A DNA stretch of 64,000 nucleotides from Brachynemurus nebulosus (taxonomy: Eukaryota; Arthropoda; Insecta; Neuroptera; Myrmeleontidae). Shown one piece after another: positions 11,256 through 33,707 of this stretch. Under the pieces are notes generated by a model, which saw only the letters and a list, made by a program, of their open reading frames with translations, ran no database searches and was not told where the DNA came from. The stretch covers positions 43,350,454-43,414,453 of the forward strand of contig JAPWDM010000005.1 in assembly GCA_035578155.1 (NCBI GenBank), written 5' to 3'. A program made the translations under genes and the position numbers. Within the stretch, counting starts at the first letter, position 1. Every line of letters starts with the position of its first letter.

Positions 11256-11664
11256 TAAAAATGACATTTAATTATTTTTAAAATAATACTGGCGCCAGTA
11301 CAAGTTTACGTTTGAATGTTTTAATTTTAGTGGCGCATGAATCATTACTGGCGCCAGAAAAGTTAGAAGGTTGCTAATTTCATCCGTGCATGCATTGATC
11401 TACCTTGCACGCCAGTAGATGTTTACACATTCATTTTGCTTTTACTGGCGCGCCACTTTTTGTTGGCGCCAGCAAATCATTGTAAATGTAAACACCGTAT
11501 AATAACTAATAAGAAAATAAATGAAATAATGACATTTGTGGTTATGTTTTATCCACAAAATCATCAAAACAATATTGACCAATATTTTTTCAAATAGTTT
11601 TGAATAGATTTTAAAAAAAACGATAATTTTATTTATGTATTTCATTAAAAAAACATAATATACA
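11256..11664 (+). promoter_or_regulatory. CWC25 upstream region with clustered GGCGCC palindromes
   Basis: Four GGCGCC-type palindromes lie within about 190 bp: ACTGGCGCCAGT (11288-11299), CTGGCGCCAG (11348-11357), TGGCGCGCCA (11446-11455) and TGGCGCCA (11464-11471). They stand out in AT-rich sequence and sit 190-380 bp upstream of the CWC25 start codon. They may be regulatory or the remains of a palindromic element. I see no TATA box I would defend, and no exon for the missing CWC25 N-terminus. Confidence 0.45.
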
Positions 11665-13074
11665 ATGCAAGAATTAAGCGCCGAGGAAAAACAAAAATTA
11701 ATGCAACTTCGTCGCGAACATGAATCCAATTCTACAAAACTCGACTGGATGTATGGAAATCCAAATCAGGTGGACAATGAGGAATATTTATTGGGTCGTG
11801 CAATCGAACCGTCCAAAAACCATGTGGAACACGAATGTATACCCCCATCAATACGGGACCTAAAGTGTACAATTAGTACCACCGAGGAGCAAGTGGATCT
11901 TGCAAAAAAGCTCCAAGAAGACCCGTTAGTGGAAATTCATCGACGTGAAATTGAGGCGCGAAAAAAAATGCTACAAAATCCAATCAAACTGAAACAGATT
12001 CAACAACAGTTAAAGAAAAATAAAAATTCAACCGCCTCTGAATCGTCAGATTCGTCTTCGGACGACAGCGAATTAAATAAAAAACTTTTGGAAAAGTTTA
12101 TGAAAATAAAAAAACTGAAGAAATTGAAAAAGAAACATAAAAAGACAAAGAAAAAAGGAAATAGCGATGACGAGGCAAGCAAAAAAAAGAAAAAACACAA
12201 GAGAAAAAATCGCGATGAACATTCAAGTGATAGCGAACCAAATAGAAAAGAGCGAAGCCCGCGAAAATCAAGCTACACCGAAAATAAAAATACTCAAAAA
12301 CATTCAAAACGAACTTCCGAAAGTGACGACAATAAACGACACAATATAAAACCGAACAGAAAACGAAAATCGTCACATAGCGAATCGGACGATGAAAGAA
12401 GATCAAAAAAGAAACTGAAAAAACCCGAAACGTCTGAAGACGAATCCGAGAAAAAGAAAAAATCACGCAAATCCCGAAGTTTAGATCGAAAATCTAACAG
12501 CGCCACCAAATCCAGCGATAAATCGCGATATAAACGGGGCAGATCATCTTCGAACGATCGGGACCATCGGAAAAAAAAGTCCACCAAACGCTCGTATTCC
12601 CGCGAACGTGAATTACAAAACGAACGATACCGAAATCGATCCCCGTCGAGGGAAAAACGTACCAAGAGTTACGGTTTGGTGAATGTAAAAGGTGAAAAAA
12701 TCCACAGCAAACACAGTAACATCCACAAATCACCTACAAAAGAAGAATCCAAATCAACAAATCAACCGAAAATTGAAGAGAAAAAATGGATTAAACCGGA
12801 AAGATCAAAATTGACCGACGAAGAGAAAGAGAAACGTCGACAGGAAATGATGGAAAATGTGCGATGGAAGGAACAGGTTCGACCGAAAATTAAAAGTAGC
12901 AAACATGATGAAGAGAAAGAGTTACAGAAAAATTATAAAGAAGATCCCGAGTTTTTAAAGAAATATCTGCTTAAAACCACGGATGTGGGATCCGTTGAAG
13001 CCAGGATTAAAGCCAATATAAATAATATACAGCGGAGTAAAGGGGATATGGATAAAAATTTTGCACGCAGATAG
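11665..13074 (+). CDS. CWC25: CWC25-like pre-mRNA splicing factor
   Basis: 469 aa in one exon. CWC25 joins the catalytically activated spliceosome and supports the first transesterification step. Landmarks: LDWMYGNP...NEEYLLGRAIEP at residues 27-53, EDPLVEIHRREIEARKKMLQNPIKLKQIQ at 90-120, a long Lys/Arg/Ser-rich RS-like middle (120-360), and the C-terminal block EDPEFLKKYLLKTTDVGSVEARIKANINNIQR ending in KNFARR, all in family order. The N-terminal Cir_N block (normally starting MGGGDLNLKKSWHP) is absent: the frame is closed by TAA at 11656, nine bases before the ATG, and I found no upstream exon. Either the ATG at 11665 is used and the protein is N-truncated, or a weak acceptor at GCAAG just after it joins an exon I cannot see. 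A poly(A) signal follows the stop. Confidence 0.88.
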   Translation: MQELSAEEKQKLMQLRREHESNSTKLDWMYGNPNQVDNEEYLLGRAIEPSKNHVEHECIPPSIRDLKCTISTTEEQVDLAKKLQEDPLVEIHRREIEARKKMLQNPIKLKQIQQQLKKNKNSTASESSDSSSDDSELNKKLLEKFMKIKKLKKLKKKHKKTKKKGNSDDEASKKKKKHKRKNRDEHSSDSEPNRKERSPRKSSYTENKNTQKHSKRTSESDDNKRHNIKPNRKRKSSHSESDDERRSKKKLKKPETSEDESEKKKKSRKSRSLDRKSNSATKSSDKSRYKRGRSSSNDRDHRKKKSTKRSYSRERELQNERYRNRSPSREKRTKSYGLVNVKGEKIHSKHSNIHKSPTKEESKSTNQPKIEEKKWIKPERSKLTDEEKEKRRQEMMENVRWKEQVRPKIKSSKHDEEKELQKNYKEDPEFLKKYLLKTTDVGSVEARIKANINNIQRSKGDMDKNFARR

Positions 13075-14222
13075 TGCTTCCAAATAAATTGTATTATATT
13101 AATTTAAAATAAAAATTTTTAGAAAAAAAATATGTTTTATTGGTAAACTAAATAAGTAACAAAAATGCTTTAGGCCTCTGGTGACGAATGGAGAAATTAC
13201 TGTTAAGACATCCTTTTTAGCGAATTTCCAGAATGGAGTTTAGCTATTACAGCCACTGTCATGACGGGACTTGAGCCCGGGACTATGGCGAGACTATGGA
13301 AAATTTGTTTTGAGGTCCCTAGAAACCTAAAATAATATTCACTAAAATTTATATGTGTCCGCGCGATAACTCTCGAATGAAGTATCCAATATTTACGAAA
13401 TTTGATGAAAACATTGGAAGTCCCAAACCCTTAGATGAGTTCTTCAGCCAGACACGTCGGATGCCAGAAACATGGTTTTTGTTCTTGTAAAAAAATTAGT
13501 TTTTTGCCAAAATTTCCACTTTTCAAAAATTTTTTTACACCATTTAAAAGAGGAGAAAAAATTACATAAAAAAATCTTTAAGCTATTATTCTATGTCAAC
13601 CAGTTTCTAAGAAAACCTAAGTTTTATAAACGGAAATTCGCTATGTTATGCAGGATGCTGCGACAGGGGTATTTTACTCATTCAGTTATTAATTAAACAG
13701 GCTAATTCATTTAGCATATAATTGATCTAAAATGCTTCGAGCGTACATTAATTCATAAGGTTGATCGGTTTTTTTAATTTATCAGGACAGTGATAGCTTT
13801 TTTTAATCGAAAGAAAATGTTAATTTCACTTTTTATTTACAAGAAAATATATCAATAAAATTTTAATATAAAGAGCTCGTCGCTCTATTTACAATGTTAT
13901 AGGTGAGATGACGTCACATGATTTTATAAAACAACTATTTATGTAGGCTGCAATATTATCATTGTGACGTCATAATTGTGATTTAAATTTACTTCAGCAA
14001 TAAATTAATCAATTCTAAAGTTATCTTGTCTTCGGTTATTCGGAATCTCAATACTCAACACGAAGCGAGCAGTTTCTAATTTCACCACCAGAGGCGCGAA
14101 TCAGACTCATAAAAACATATGTTTAGTATTTAGTTGCCATCTTTAAAAAGATCATCAGTTTCGATTCAATATTTATCGAACTTCAAAGTGCAATTGTGGA
14201 ACGTGTAACTGCTTAAAAATAT
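13075..14222. other. Intergenic with a dispersed-repeat copy (family N)
   Basis: About 13218-13677 is a copy of a repeat also seen at 25768, 35348 and 52190. It starts TAGCGAATTTCC, contains CAGACACGTCGGATGCC, and ends CATCCTGCATAACATAGCG read on the minus strand followed by CGACAGGGGTATTTT on the plus strand. Near 14085 a GAGGCGCGA block matches MITE family D (42390, 61099). No gene is visible. Confidence 0.65.
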
Positions 14223-15197
14223 CACAGGCCTGCAAAATTAAGGTCACAAAAAACTTTTTTAATGTTAATAGGTGATATTTATATTTTTTTGGGTGCTAAA
14301 TCCAAATTTGAATTTCATTATTTTGTATCACCCACAGTTTTGTCACATTTTGGCTGTCAGATTTAATGAAATATGCTAATATTCTACAGGAGTGGAAAAA
14401 AAAATAACTTGTACAAGACAAACAGAACTTTTTTTAACACATAAAATATATTTTTATTCCTAATACTAAGTTTTATGAAGGTTTTAAGAGTCCATGGGCT
14501 TATATTTTCTTTCTCTCTTTTCTTTAAAGCTTCGGATGTGGCTTTTTCTCCTGTGTGCCGCTTGCTGACTTTCTCGGTGAAAGGACCAACAGTAATCTCC
14601 CATCATCCTGGTGTTCCAACGCCCCTGATAGCGTTTTTCCATTATCTTGATATTCTGGTGGAAACGTTCTTCTTGTTCCTCACTGACAGCTCCTAAATTG
14701 TCCAGAAAGTAGTCTAGCTGGCTGTTTAAAAAATGAACCTTTAAGCTCGTTAAACATCCCAAATTCTTGAACCGATTAAGCATATTAGATACAATGGTTA
14801 TATTATAGTCTGGGTCTTTTTTTGTTACCCAAAAACTTGTTAACAATTTCCTTGAAAGCAATCCAAGCGTCTTTCTCTTTCACTGTTATATGTAATTCAA
14901 ATTCAGAGTCAAACATCATTTTTCTTATATCAGGGCCAATGAAGACGCCCTCTTGTAACTTTGCTTCTGATAAATGCGGGGACTTTGAGCAAAGGATCGC
15001 TGGCTTTCACATATTTAGTATTATATTGATTGAATTAATTTTCTGAACTATTTTTTTGAATATAAAGGTTTATGATGTAAAATGTAGGGAAATGGTAGGT
15101 GTTACAGCAATTTTATTGTTATTTTCAGATTCAGCACACTAAAATCCATAAAAATATGGTTAAAGTATTAAAAAAGTTTTTTAGTCGTTGGCCTGTG
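14223..15197. mobile_element. Decayed TIR element carrying a multicopy arthropod ORF
   Basis: Begins CACAGGCC (14223-14230) and ends GGCCTGTG (15190-15197), an inverted pair enclosing a broken minus-strand ORF of a protein family that I recognise as multicopy in many arthropod and invertebrate genomes. The element superfamily is not known to me. Confidence 0.6.
14484..14995 (-). pseudogene. Frameshifted multicopy protein (DYCW/QGRW family)
   Basis: The N-terminal part (SEAKLQEGVFIGPDIRKMM, then a segment ending AWIAFKEIVNKFLGNKK) is encoded from about 14995 to 14822 in one frame. The C-terminal part (from DPDYNITIV through KVHFLNSQLDYFLDNLGAVSEEQEERFHQ, MEKRYQGRW and MMGDYCWSF) continues to 14484 in another. 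The break coincides with a run of seven A residues, so slippage by one base is likely. The motifs HFLNSHLDYFPENLG, FHQDI, EKRYQG and DYCW are typical of an uncharacterised, highly repeated invertebrate family that behaves like a transposon passenger or transposase fragment. Its function is unknown. Confidence 0.65.
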
Positions 15198-15274
15198 TAT
15201 TTTTAGCTAAATTTTACAAAAGAAAAGACAACAAAATATTTTAAATTGTAAAATTATATTTGATATTTTTCGAT

Positions 15275-17563
15275 TTATTTAGTACATTGGTGCATAGCGT
15301 GAGCTAAATATTCAACATTCTTTGACGTGACTCCAGCAATTGAAATCCGTCCGTCCTTGGTCAAATAAACACTGAATTCCTTTGTTAATCGTTCAACCTA
15401 TAAAATTCAAATTATTTTTATAAAAATCGCGTCAGTAATTAAGTAAATTAAAAAAAAAAAGTTGTACCTGATCCGGTTTCATTCCGGTATAACAGAACAT
15501 TCCAATTTGATCAGTGACATGTTGCCAATTGCATGTTGAACCCTCTTTCTTCAAATTTTTGACTAGGGCCTGACGAGCCGATATAATACGATCCGCCATT
15601 AATTTCACATCTTTCAACCACTGCGCTCTCAAATCCGGATTAGTTAAAATCGTTGCGACAATTCGGGCCCCATGAATCGGAGGATTCGAATACATAGGCC
15701 GAATAAGAATCTTCAACTGGGACATAACACGCTCCTTTTCATCCTTGTTGCCACAAACCAATGAAAATGCGCCAACACGTTCACCATACAAGCCCATATT
15801 TTTGGCAAAACTTTGTGCTAATGCCATTTCGTGCCCGTCCTGAAGGAATATAGATAGGGCTTGAGCGTCTCGGGCAATATCGCCCGAAGCAAATCCTTGA
15901 TATGCCATATCAAAGAATGGGAACAATTTTTTCTTCTTAAAAATGGCGGATATTTCCTTCCATTGTTCACCTGTGGGGTCTACACCGGTTGGATTGTGTG
16001 CGCAAGCGTGCAGTAAGACAATACTTTTTTCTGGTAATTTCTAGAACAAAAATAAGTACATTTTTAATAGATTTTAGCGTATTCTACCTTACGAAATAGT
16101 TTCGGCTTGTATAGTCATTAACAAACAGTAAAATTAAAAGCTATTTATCTATGTTGCAAATTTAAATGTGGGCGTGGTTTAATGATGCTTAGCCATCTGG
16201 CGACGAATAGAAAAACTACTGTAAGTGCGCCACAGTTGATAAATAAAGAAATGTTCCTGTGATACGATAATTTACTTTTTCAAATAAAAACAGTAAAATT
16301 AAATGTTATTTACCTATGTTGCAAAATCAAATAAGGGCGTAGTGGGCGTGGTTTAATGCTTAGCCATCTGGCGACGAATAGAAAAACTACTTTGAGTATG
16401 CTGTAGTTGATAAATAAAGAAATGGTAACAATTTGGAATTGTCACTTTCATACGATAATTTACTTTTTCAAATAAAAACAGTAAAATTAAATGTTATTTA
16501 CCTATATTTCAAAATCAAATAAGAGCGTAGTGGGCGTGGTTTAATGCTTAGCCATCTGGCGACGAATAGAAAAACTACTTTGAGTATGCTTTAATTGATA
16601 AATAAAGAAATGGTAACAATTTGGAATTGTCTTTTTCATACGATTTACTTTTTCAAATAAAAACAATTCCAAATTACTATCATTTCTTCAGCTGTCAATT
16701 TTAGAGCCATCTGACGACGAATGAAAAAACTACTGTGAGTAAGTTAAACATTAAATCATATTTTTATCCGAATCCCTATTACTGTTTGTTAATGACTATA
16801 TAAATCAAAACAAGTGACAAATTTTTTTTTAAAATAAAATTGATATCTGCAAAGTAAAAAAAAGTGTTTTATTTATCAGCAAAAATAACTGTCACAATTT
16901 CTAACTCACCGATAAATCTTCGCACAGGCCATTAAAATTCAAACCGCAAGTTTCTGGCAAATAATATTTATAATATTTTGGATTCAATCCAGAATGTTTG
17001 GCCAATGGAATATGATTTCCCCATGTTGGTTGTGGAACATAAATATCTTTGGACGATTTGACGAATTGATTCAAAAAAGCCATTCCCACACGCAACGATC
17101 CGGTGCCAGAAATTCCTTGTACGGTTGCCGTTCGTGAAATCACATCAGAACGTTCTTCACCTAACGCCAGTTTAATCGACTCTTTACAAAACTCAGGAAC
17201 TCCAGAAATCGGGGCATATTCTTTATCTAAATTTTGCGAGGCGATTTTCTTTTCAGCTTCAATGACGCTGGGTAATACAAACGGTTTGCCATTGTCGTCC
17301 CGATACGCCCCAACGCCTAAATTAATTTTTTTCGGATTTGTGTCGCGTTTAAAGGCCTCGGTAATACCTAGAATGGCATCGGGTGGGCCCATTTCCACGT
17401 GAGACCACCATGATCTAAATTTAAAAAAAATTATTTGTAAACCAGATTTAAAAAAAGTCTAAAAAGAACCATACCCCGCCCTCCGTAGAATCAAATTTGC
17501 ATTGCCACCACTAACGCAATTTAATAATTTTGATAAATTTTTCACACTGTTTGCACAAGCCAT
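15275..17563 (-). CDS. GOT2: Aspartate aminotransferase, mitochondrial
   Basis: Four exons on the minus strand, 17563-17475, 17414-16910, 16040-15468 and 15397-15275, all in phase; the predicted product is 429 aa, the usual length. It interconverts aspartate plus 2-oxoglutarate with oxaloacetate plus glutamate in the matrix and serves the malate-aspartate shuttle. The N-terminus [17 protein letters not shown] followed by a basic ILRRAG is a plausible presequence. Family blocks: [70 protein letters not shown], and [16 protein letters not shown] containing the PLP-binding lysine. [11 protein letters not shown] and [15 protein letters not shown] follow, then a C-terminus [20 protein letters not shown]. 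The gene looks intact. Intron 2 carries a MITE. Confidence 0.95.
16110..16800. mobile_element. MITE in GOT2 intron 2 with internal tandem repeats
   Basis: The ends are perfect inverted repeats of about 22 bp (TATAGTCATTAACAAACAGT at 16110 and its complement ending at 16800), consistent with a TA duplication. Inside, a unit of 171-188 bp is repeated about three times, marked by GCCATCTGGCGACGAATAG at 16192, 16363 and 16551. Related single units occur near 46005, 19740 and 62705. It is non-coding and removed by splicing. Confidence 0.8.
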
Positions 17564-20410
17564 TATAAAATTGTAAATTTAAAAAGTTTTATAATTAAGT
17601 AAATGAAAATTTGAATAATTTAATGTCAAACTACAGTTAATTTTAAAGCTGAATATAATCACATTAAAAAATATACAGAAAAATTATTGTACAAATTAAA
17701 TCCTGAACTTAATTGTTTTTTAATTACTGAACAACTAAATATTTAAAACCATAGACTTCTAGTATAAGTATTGTACGTATTGTACCATAGCAATTAAAAC
17801 CGGGTATAAAAATGATAAAAATAAGTATAGAGGTTATTTAATTATGGACATAATTGATGTAAATGCGGTAAATGCTTATTTGTGTTACGTCGTAGGACGA
17901 ATTTTTTATAATTCACCAATTAAAAAAATTCGATTTAAAAAACAAGAATCACGTGACAGTAATGTGATATCTTTCATATCTTTTGCCTCTTTTGTTAAGA
18001 TAATTCCTTTACATTCCTTATCACTCTTATCAGTTATCACTTTATCAGTTTTTAAAGATATAACTACCTACATAATTATGCATTGATAAAAATATTAAAA
18101 ATAATGAATAATTTTAATATTTTATCATTTTCATGACTTTCTTGAATGATTTTCTTTTGCTGGTTCCTATGTATGAGTCCTACTAAATATTTTGAAAATA
18201 GTATATTATTCAACAAGCTGGTAATGATAGCTATATATTACTCACGAAGATGAAATTGCGACACGAGCCGAGCTTGCGAGGCGGGTGTCGTAATGCATCT
18301 GAGTGAGTAATAGCCATTGCAAGCGAATAGAATACGATATTTTTTCTACTTTTTTTGATTTAAATAAAATTGAATATTTTTTAATCAAAAGAATACAATT
18401 TTTAATCTATCACTAATTTCATTAAATGTTTATATATGTACAAACGATGAATACAAAATACAAGCTACATACTTTGTTTACTTAGATGTTATTTTACGCA
18501 ACATATTTGAAATTAAAAATTGATACGTATATTATACACAAAACAAAAGCCAGCCCATTGAATAATGGTTAATACGGTGATTTCATTGGTCAAAAAGGTA
18601 GTGAGTAATGGAAATTTCTCCACACCTTTGAATAATGTCTAACTTTCTCAACAATTAACGGATATGTAATGAGTGTGTTCTTCAACAGGAGTAGAAAAAA
18701 AAATTATAAATGCACACTATTTTCTGGTAGTACGACATATTCTTAGATAAATATTTATTCTTTATCAATTATCATTTATATTTTAAGTATGTAAGTAACT
18801 GATTTACGTACGTAATTAAGTGAGTTTTAAATTGCACAAACCTTGAAAACAATAATTATGTAATAGGAATTAAAATATTCGCGCTTTTCTTCAAACTTCG
18901 ATTTTCAGTTTTACACCCAGAGTACAGAGATACAGCAACTATCTCATTTCTGTAATCACCAGTGGGCATTTCTGGGCACATTAGGCTACTTAGTAGTCAC
19001 TCTCTCAGTAGCAGTCGCTGAGTGTAGATCAGTCACAAGACAATAGATTTGATTTTTGTTGGCGTTGTAGAATCCCCACACATAGCGTTATGGTATCACA
19101 CATATGTATGCGAAGCACAGCCTCACCATCTTCGAACATAGTTTACCGCACAAATACAAAGTAAACACCGTGCACGTATATATTTTCTATCTCTTACTGG
19201 TTACACTAGTATAGAGATAGATATGTTGCCTCTAGTGCTCTGTGATTTTACATATCCAAGATGAATTATCTCGAATATTTATAACTACTTTTAAAATTTT
19301 TAAGGTTGGGCTGTATTCGATTCGTGGTAAACAAAAATTCAAATTATTTGACCTCTCGTCTTAATCATTTAAAGAAGAATTTTATCGTAAGCGTAAATAA
19401 GTAACTAGCTATAAACATATTTTATTTATATTTATGTATTTTATTTTAAAAATTTGTACTTCAAGGATCAAAATTATTTTCTTGTAATTAATTTTTAATT
19501 CATATTTGTTTTTATTGGAAGGGTATTGTGATTCAAGGTTTTGAAATTTAAATATGGGAACTAGTGATGAAAAAAATTTGGGTGAATAGGTAAGGTTTGT
19601 TTGGTAGGTTTTCATTATCCACAAAAATTTTGCTCTTCACTTTACAGTCCCTTGAAATGTCATTCTCATTTAAAAGTGGACAATTCTCAATTATTACCGT
19701 GCTTCAGCTATCAATCTGAACCGGCTCGTAGCAATTTTTTAATTCGTCGTCTGATGGCTAAGTGCTAAGCCAAACCCACAGATATATATTCTGTGGCCAC
19801 GACCTTCATTTATAAATATTTTTTATAAATATTCGGATTGCACTTAAAGGGTTTGAAAGAATGAATAAATAAAAGACTTGAAACGAATGAATTTTAAATA
19901 TATTTTAAAGAACTGTTCTTTTTATCATTAATTGAACATTTTTATAAAAATCCAAAAGTATGTAAACTATATATACATATTATTATTATTTTTGTTTTTA
20001 ATTTTTCTCTTTTTTTAAACCATGAGCATCTCTCATTCACACGTTCAACAATTGATAATTTTTCGTAAAAATTAAATTTCACTATAATTATAACAAATTA
20101 ATTTCCTGAATATAGTAACAGATTCAAAAAGAAAGTTAAGGACTGTTTTGGAATTTAATAAAAATGTTTAAAATTATTTTAGAACTTGTACTTTTATGCA
20201 AACGACATAACATATCAATATGTTAGTATGCCTATATGCTACAAATTCTATTACGTATCAAAATGATTCGTGCACTGCAGTACGCGGAATGGGATGTTTG
20301 CAAACGAAAAATTTTTGAAACTTTAATTAAACTTATTCAAGAAATTAACAGTTAATTAAATTAATATCTAACTTTTTAAACATTTCAAACAAAAACAAAT
20401 TATGAAACAT
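17564..20410. other. Intergenic between GOT2 and EMSY; imperfect hairpin at 18230-18313
   Basis: No gene is visible in 2.8 kb. Segment 18230-18313 is an imperfect hairpin: GCTATATATTACTCACG and its complement flank CGACACGAGCCGAGCTTGCG. It resembles the hairpin ends of insect MITEs. A block near 19740 (TCGTCGTCTGATGGCTAAG) is related to the repeat unit of the GOT2 intron MITE. The segment before 20411 should contain the EMSY 3' UTR, but I cannot place its poly(A) site. Confidence 0.5.
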
Positions 20411-31712
<11,302 letters not shown>

Positions 31713-32718
31713 ATTTATTAAATTGAATACATAAGTCGCGTTTTGACAGTTTATTTTTAGGATAACTCAAAAGAACGCCATTCTTGTTTATATTTTTGAC
31801 AATTTGATGGCGAATGTTCAAATATGTGAAAATATGGGAAATGGTAGCAATTATTGTTGAAAACGAAACGTTCAAGTAAATGTTTTTAGAAAATATTTTC
31901 ATATTTTATTCGTAAATTTTATATTAAAATAATAAATTATAAATTTAAAAATTTTTTTGAAAAAAATTACCGTCGAGGGGAATCAATTGGGACAGGCGGG
32001 TGAATAGGGACAAAATGAAAAACTTATGAGCAGAGATACATAATATAGATACATAGAGAGACAACTTAAAAGATCGTTTAAAAAGTTTAATAGTCATTAG
32101 ATGAGGGCAGTCATTTGTATTTGTATACTATATTTTATCTTTATCTAATAAATGACAAGATATATTTGTTAAAAGAATGCTAACTTTAAGTCAGGAATAA
32201 AAAATGATACATATACCTTTAATGCCGTGTTGTCACACTCTTATCAATTATTTATGTTGGAGTTTTCATTATCATAGATCACAGTTGTGTACAACATACT
32301 TGCTTCAAAAAAAAGGTGACCAAGGCGGTTTTTAAAAAAATGGCCATTAAAATGCATAATACGAATCAAAATCAAGAGACAGTAAGAAACTTAAACATTT
32401 ACTATAATAACTTTCTTTGATAAAAATACTTTTTAATGGCTTTTAAGCATTTAATCAATACATTGCATAAGAACATAAGTTATTGCATCATTTAATTTTT
32501 TTACAGATGTATTTTTCAAAATTTTCATAATATTATATAAATAAAATAAAATGTTCCTAATACGTATAAATTAAGGCTTTATCTCGTTTAGAAAAGCAAC
32601 TTCTATTAAAATTGTGAGGTTTTGAGCGTTTTAAGTTATGTAATTTCGATGAAACTTTTTTTATACAGTCCTGATCCACCGCATAAAAAAATTTTTTTTA
32701 CAATCTGGACTGCACTAA
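31713..32718. other. EMSY/CENP-I intergenic part with MITE family H copy
   Basis: This lies between the divergent EMSY and CENP-I start codons. About 32330-32700 is an opposite-strand copy of the element at 54597-55135 (shared: GCATAAGAACATAAGTTATT, AATGGCTTTTAAGCATTTAA, GATCCACCGCATAAAAAAAT). The first 600 bp next to EMSY hold no recognisable repeat and may contain its promoter. Confidence 0.55.
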
Positions 32719-33469
32719 CCACAGACCAATGAACACTATTATACTACTAGACAAAGCGTAAAGGCAGTTTGTGGGCATTTTTCTTGAAGCAGGTAACGGG
32801 GTGAGACGGGTGAGATTTAAGGAATATAATATAATGTCAATTTTTGCGTCAAAAAATGCGGCTATAATTTTTGTAGGACATAATTTGTATACGTACGTAT
32901 TTTGAAAATAAAGCGATTACCACTTTCTTTCTTTCAAAATTTTGCAGTTTCTTCTCAAAAAAGTAAAATTTTATTATCAGTATTATATTTTGACAATAAT
33001 TATTTGAAAATGTTAGTACGTTACTACGGATACCATCCATTGCTATTTTACAGATTAAGGTCAGAACTTGGTGGTAACTGGCTGCCTCAATTATATATTT
33101 ATATAATTAGTCTATATAACTCTTTAAATGATTAAGACGAGTTAACTCGTCCTGCAATATGGCGGCTTAAAATGCAGTGATATGTATATATTCTCTGGTA
33201 CAGGTGCCGCCATTTGTAACAGATTTTCCGAAGTACCGTATAATTTTAAATAATGTTCAATTTTATCAACATAGTTTAGTATAAATTCTATTTTGTAAAT
33301 TCCTAGGGCTCACTTTTTTGATGTTGGGATCTTTGATTTTTTCCTTTTGTTTGTAACCTTATCTGTTGTACTTATCGTTGGCAGTAAAAAGTCCGGCATT
33401 TTGAGAAAAAAAATTTTTTCCATATGGTTTGTTTAAAAGAGATAATATAATAGTGTTGGTTGGTCTGTG
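32719..33469. mobile_element. MITE family B copy 1, interrupted by family A
   Basis: Ends CCACAGACCAATGAACA (32719) and TTGGTTGGTCTGTG (to 33469). Family members at 34123-34543 and 59234-59655 are uninterrupted and about 420 bp. This copy is longer because a family-A element (33120-33441) lies inside it. Confidence 0.8.
33120..33441. mobile_element. MITE family A copy 1
   Basis: 322 bp, ends CTCTTTAAATG and TTTAAAAGAG. ATAA flanks both sides (33116-33119, 33442-33445); the uninterrupted family-B copy at 34123 has a single ATAA at the same place, so this is a 4-bp duplication. Other copies are flanked by TTAA. Non-coding. Confidence 0.85.
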
Positions 33470-33707
33470 ATTCGTGCCTACTGATCCCTATCTACGGTAT
33501 AAAATAATTATGTATATTATTCGTAAGTTGGTACCGCTGCAGCATTTATGTATGTTGTGTGTTTAAGTTCAAAAACCGTTAAGTAAATTTCAATCTTAAT
33601 TGATTTTATTTGTGTTTTTTAGTTAAATTTTAATTATAAATATGCAATATGTGTTAATTGACTTTAAACGATTTTAATTTTAGCGTTTTATTTAATATAA
33701 GCAAATA

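Noticed and set aside
12000..12733. Several minus-strand frames opposite CWC25
   Set aside because: Shadows of the Lys/Arg/Ser-rich coding strand; no family similarity.
17844..18086. 80-codon frame upstream of GOT2
   Set aside because: AT-rich codons, no homologous features, no splice context.
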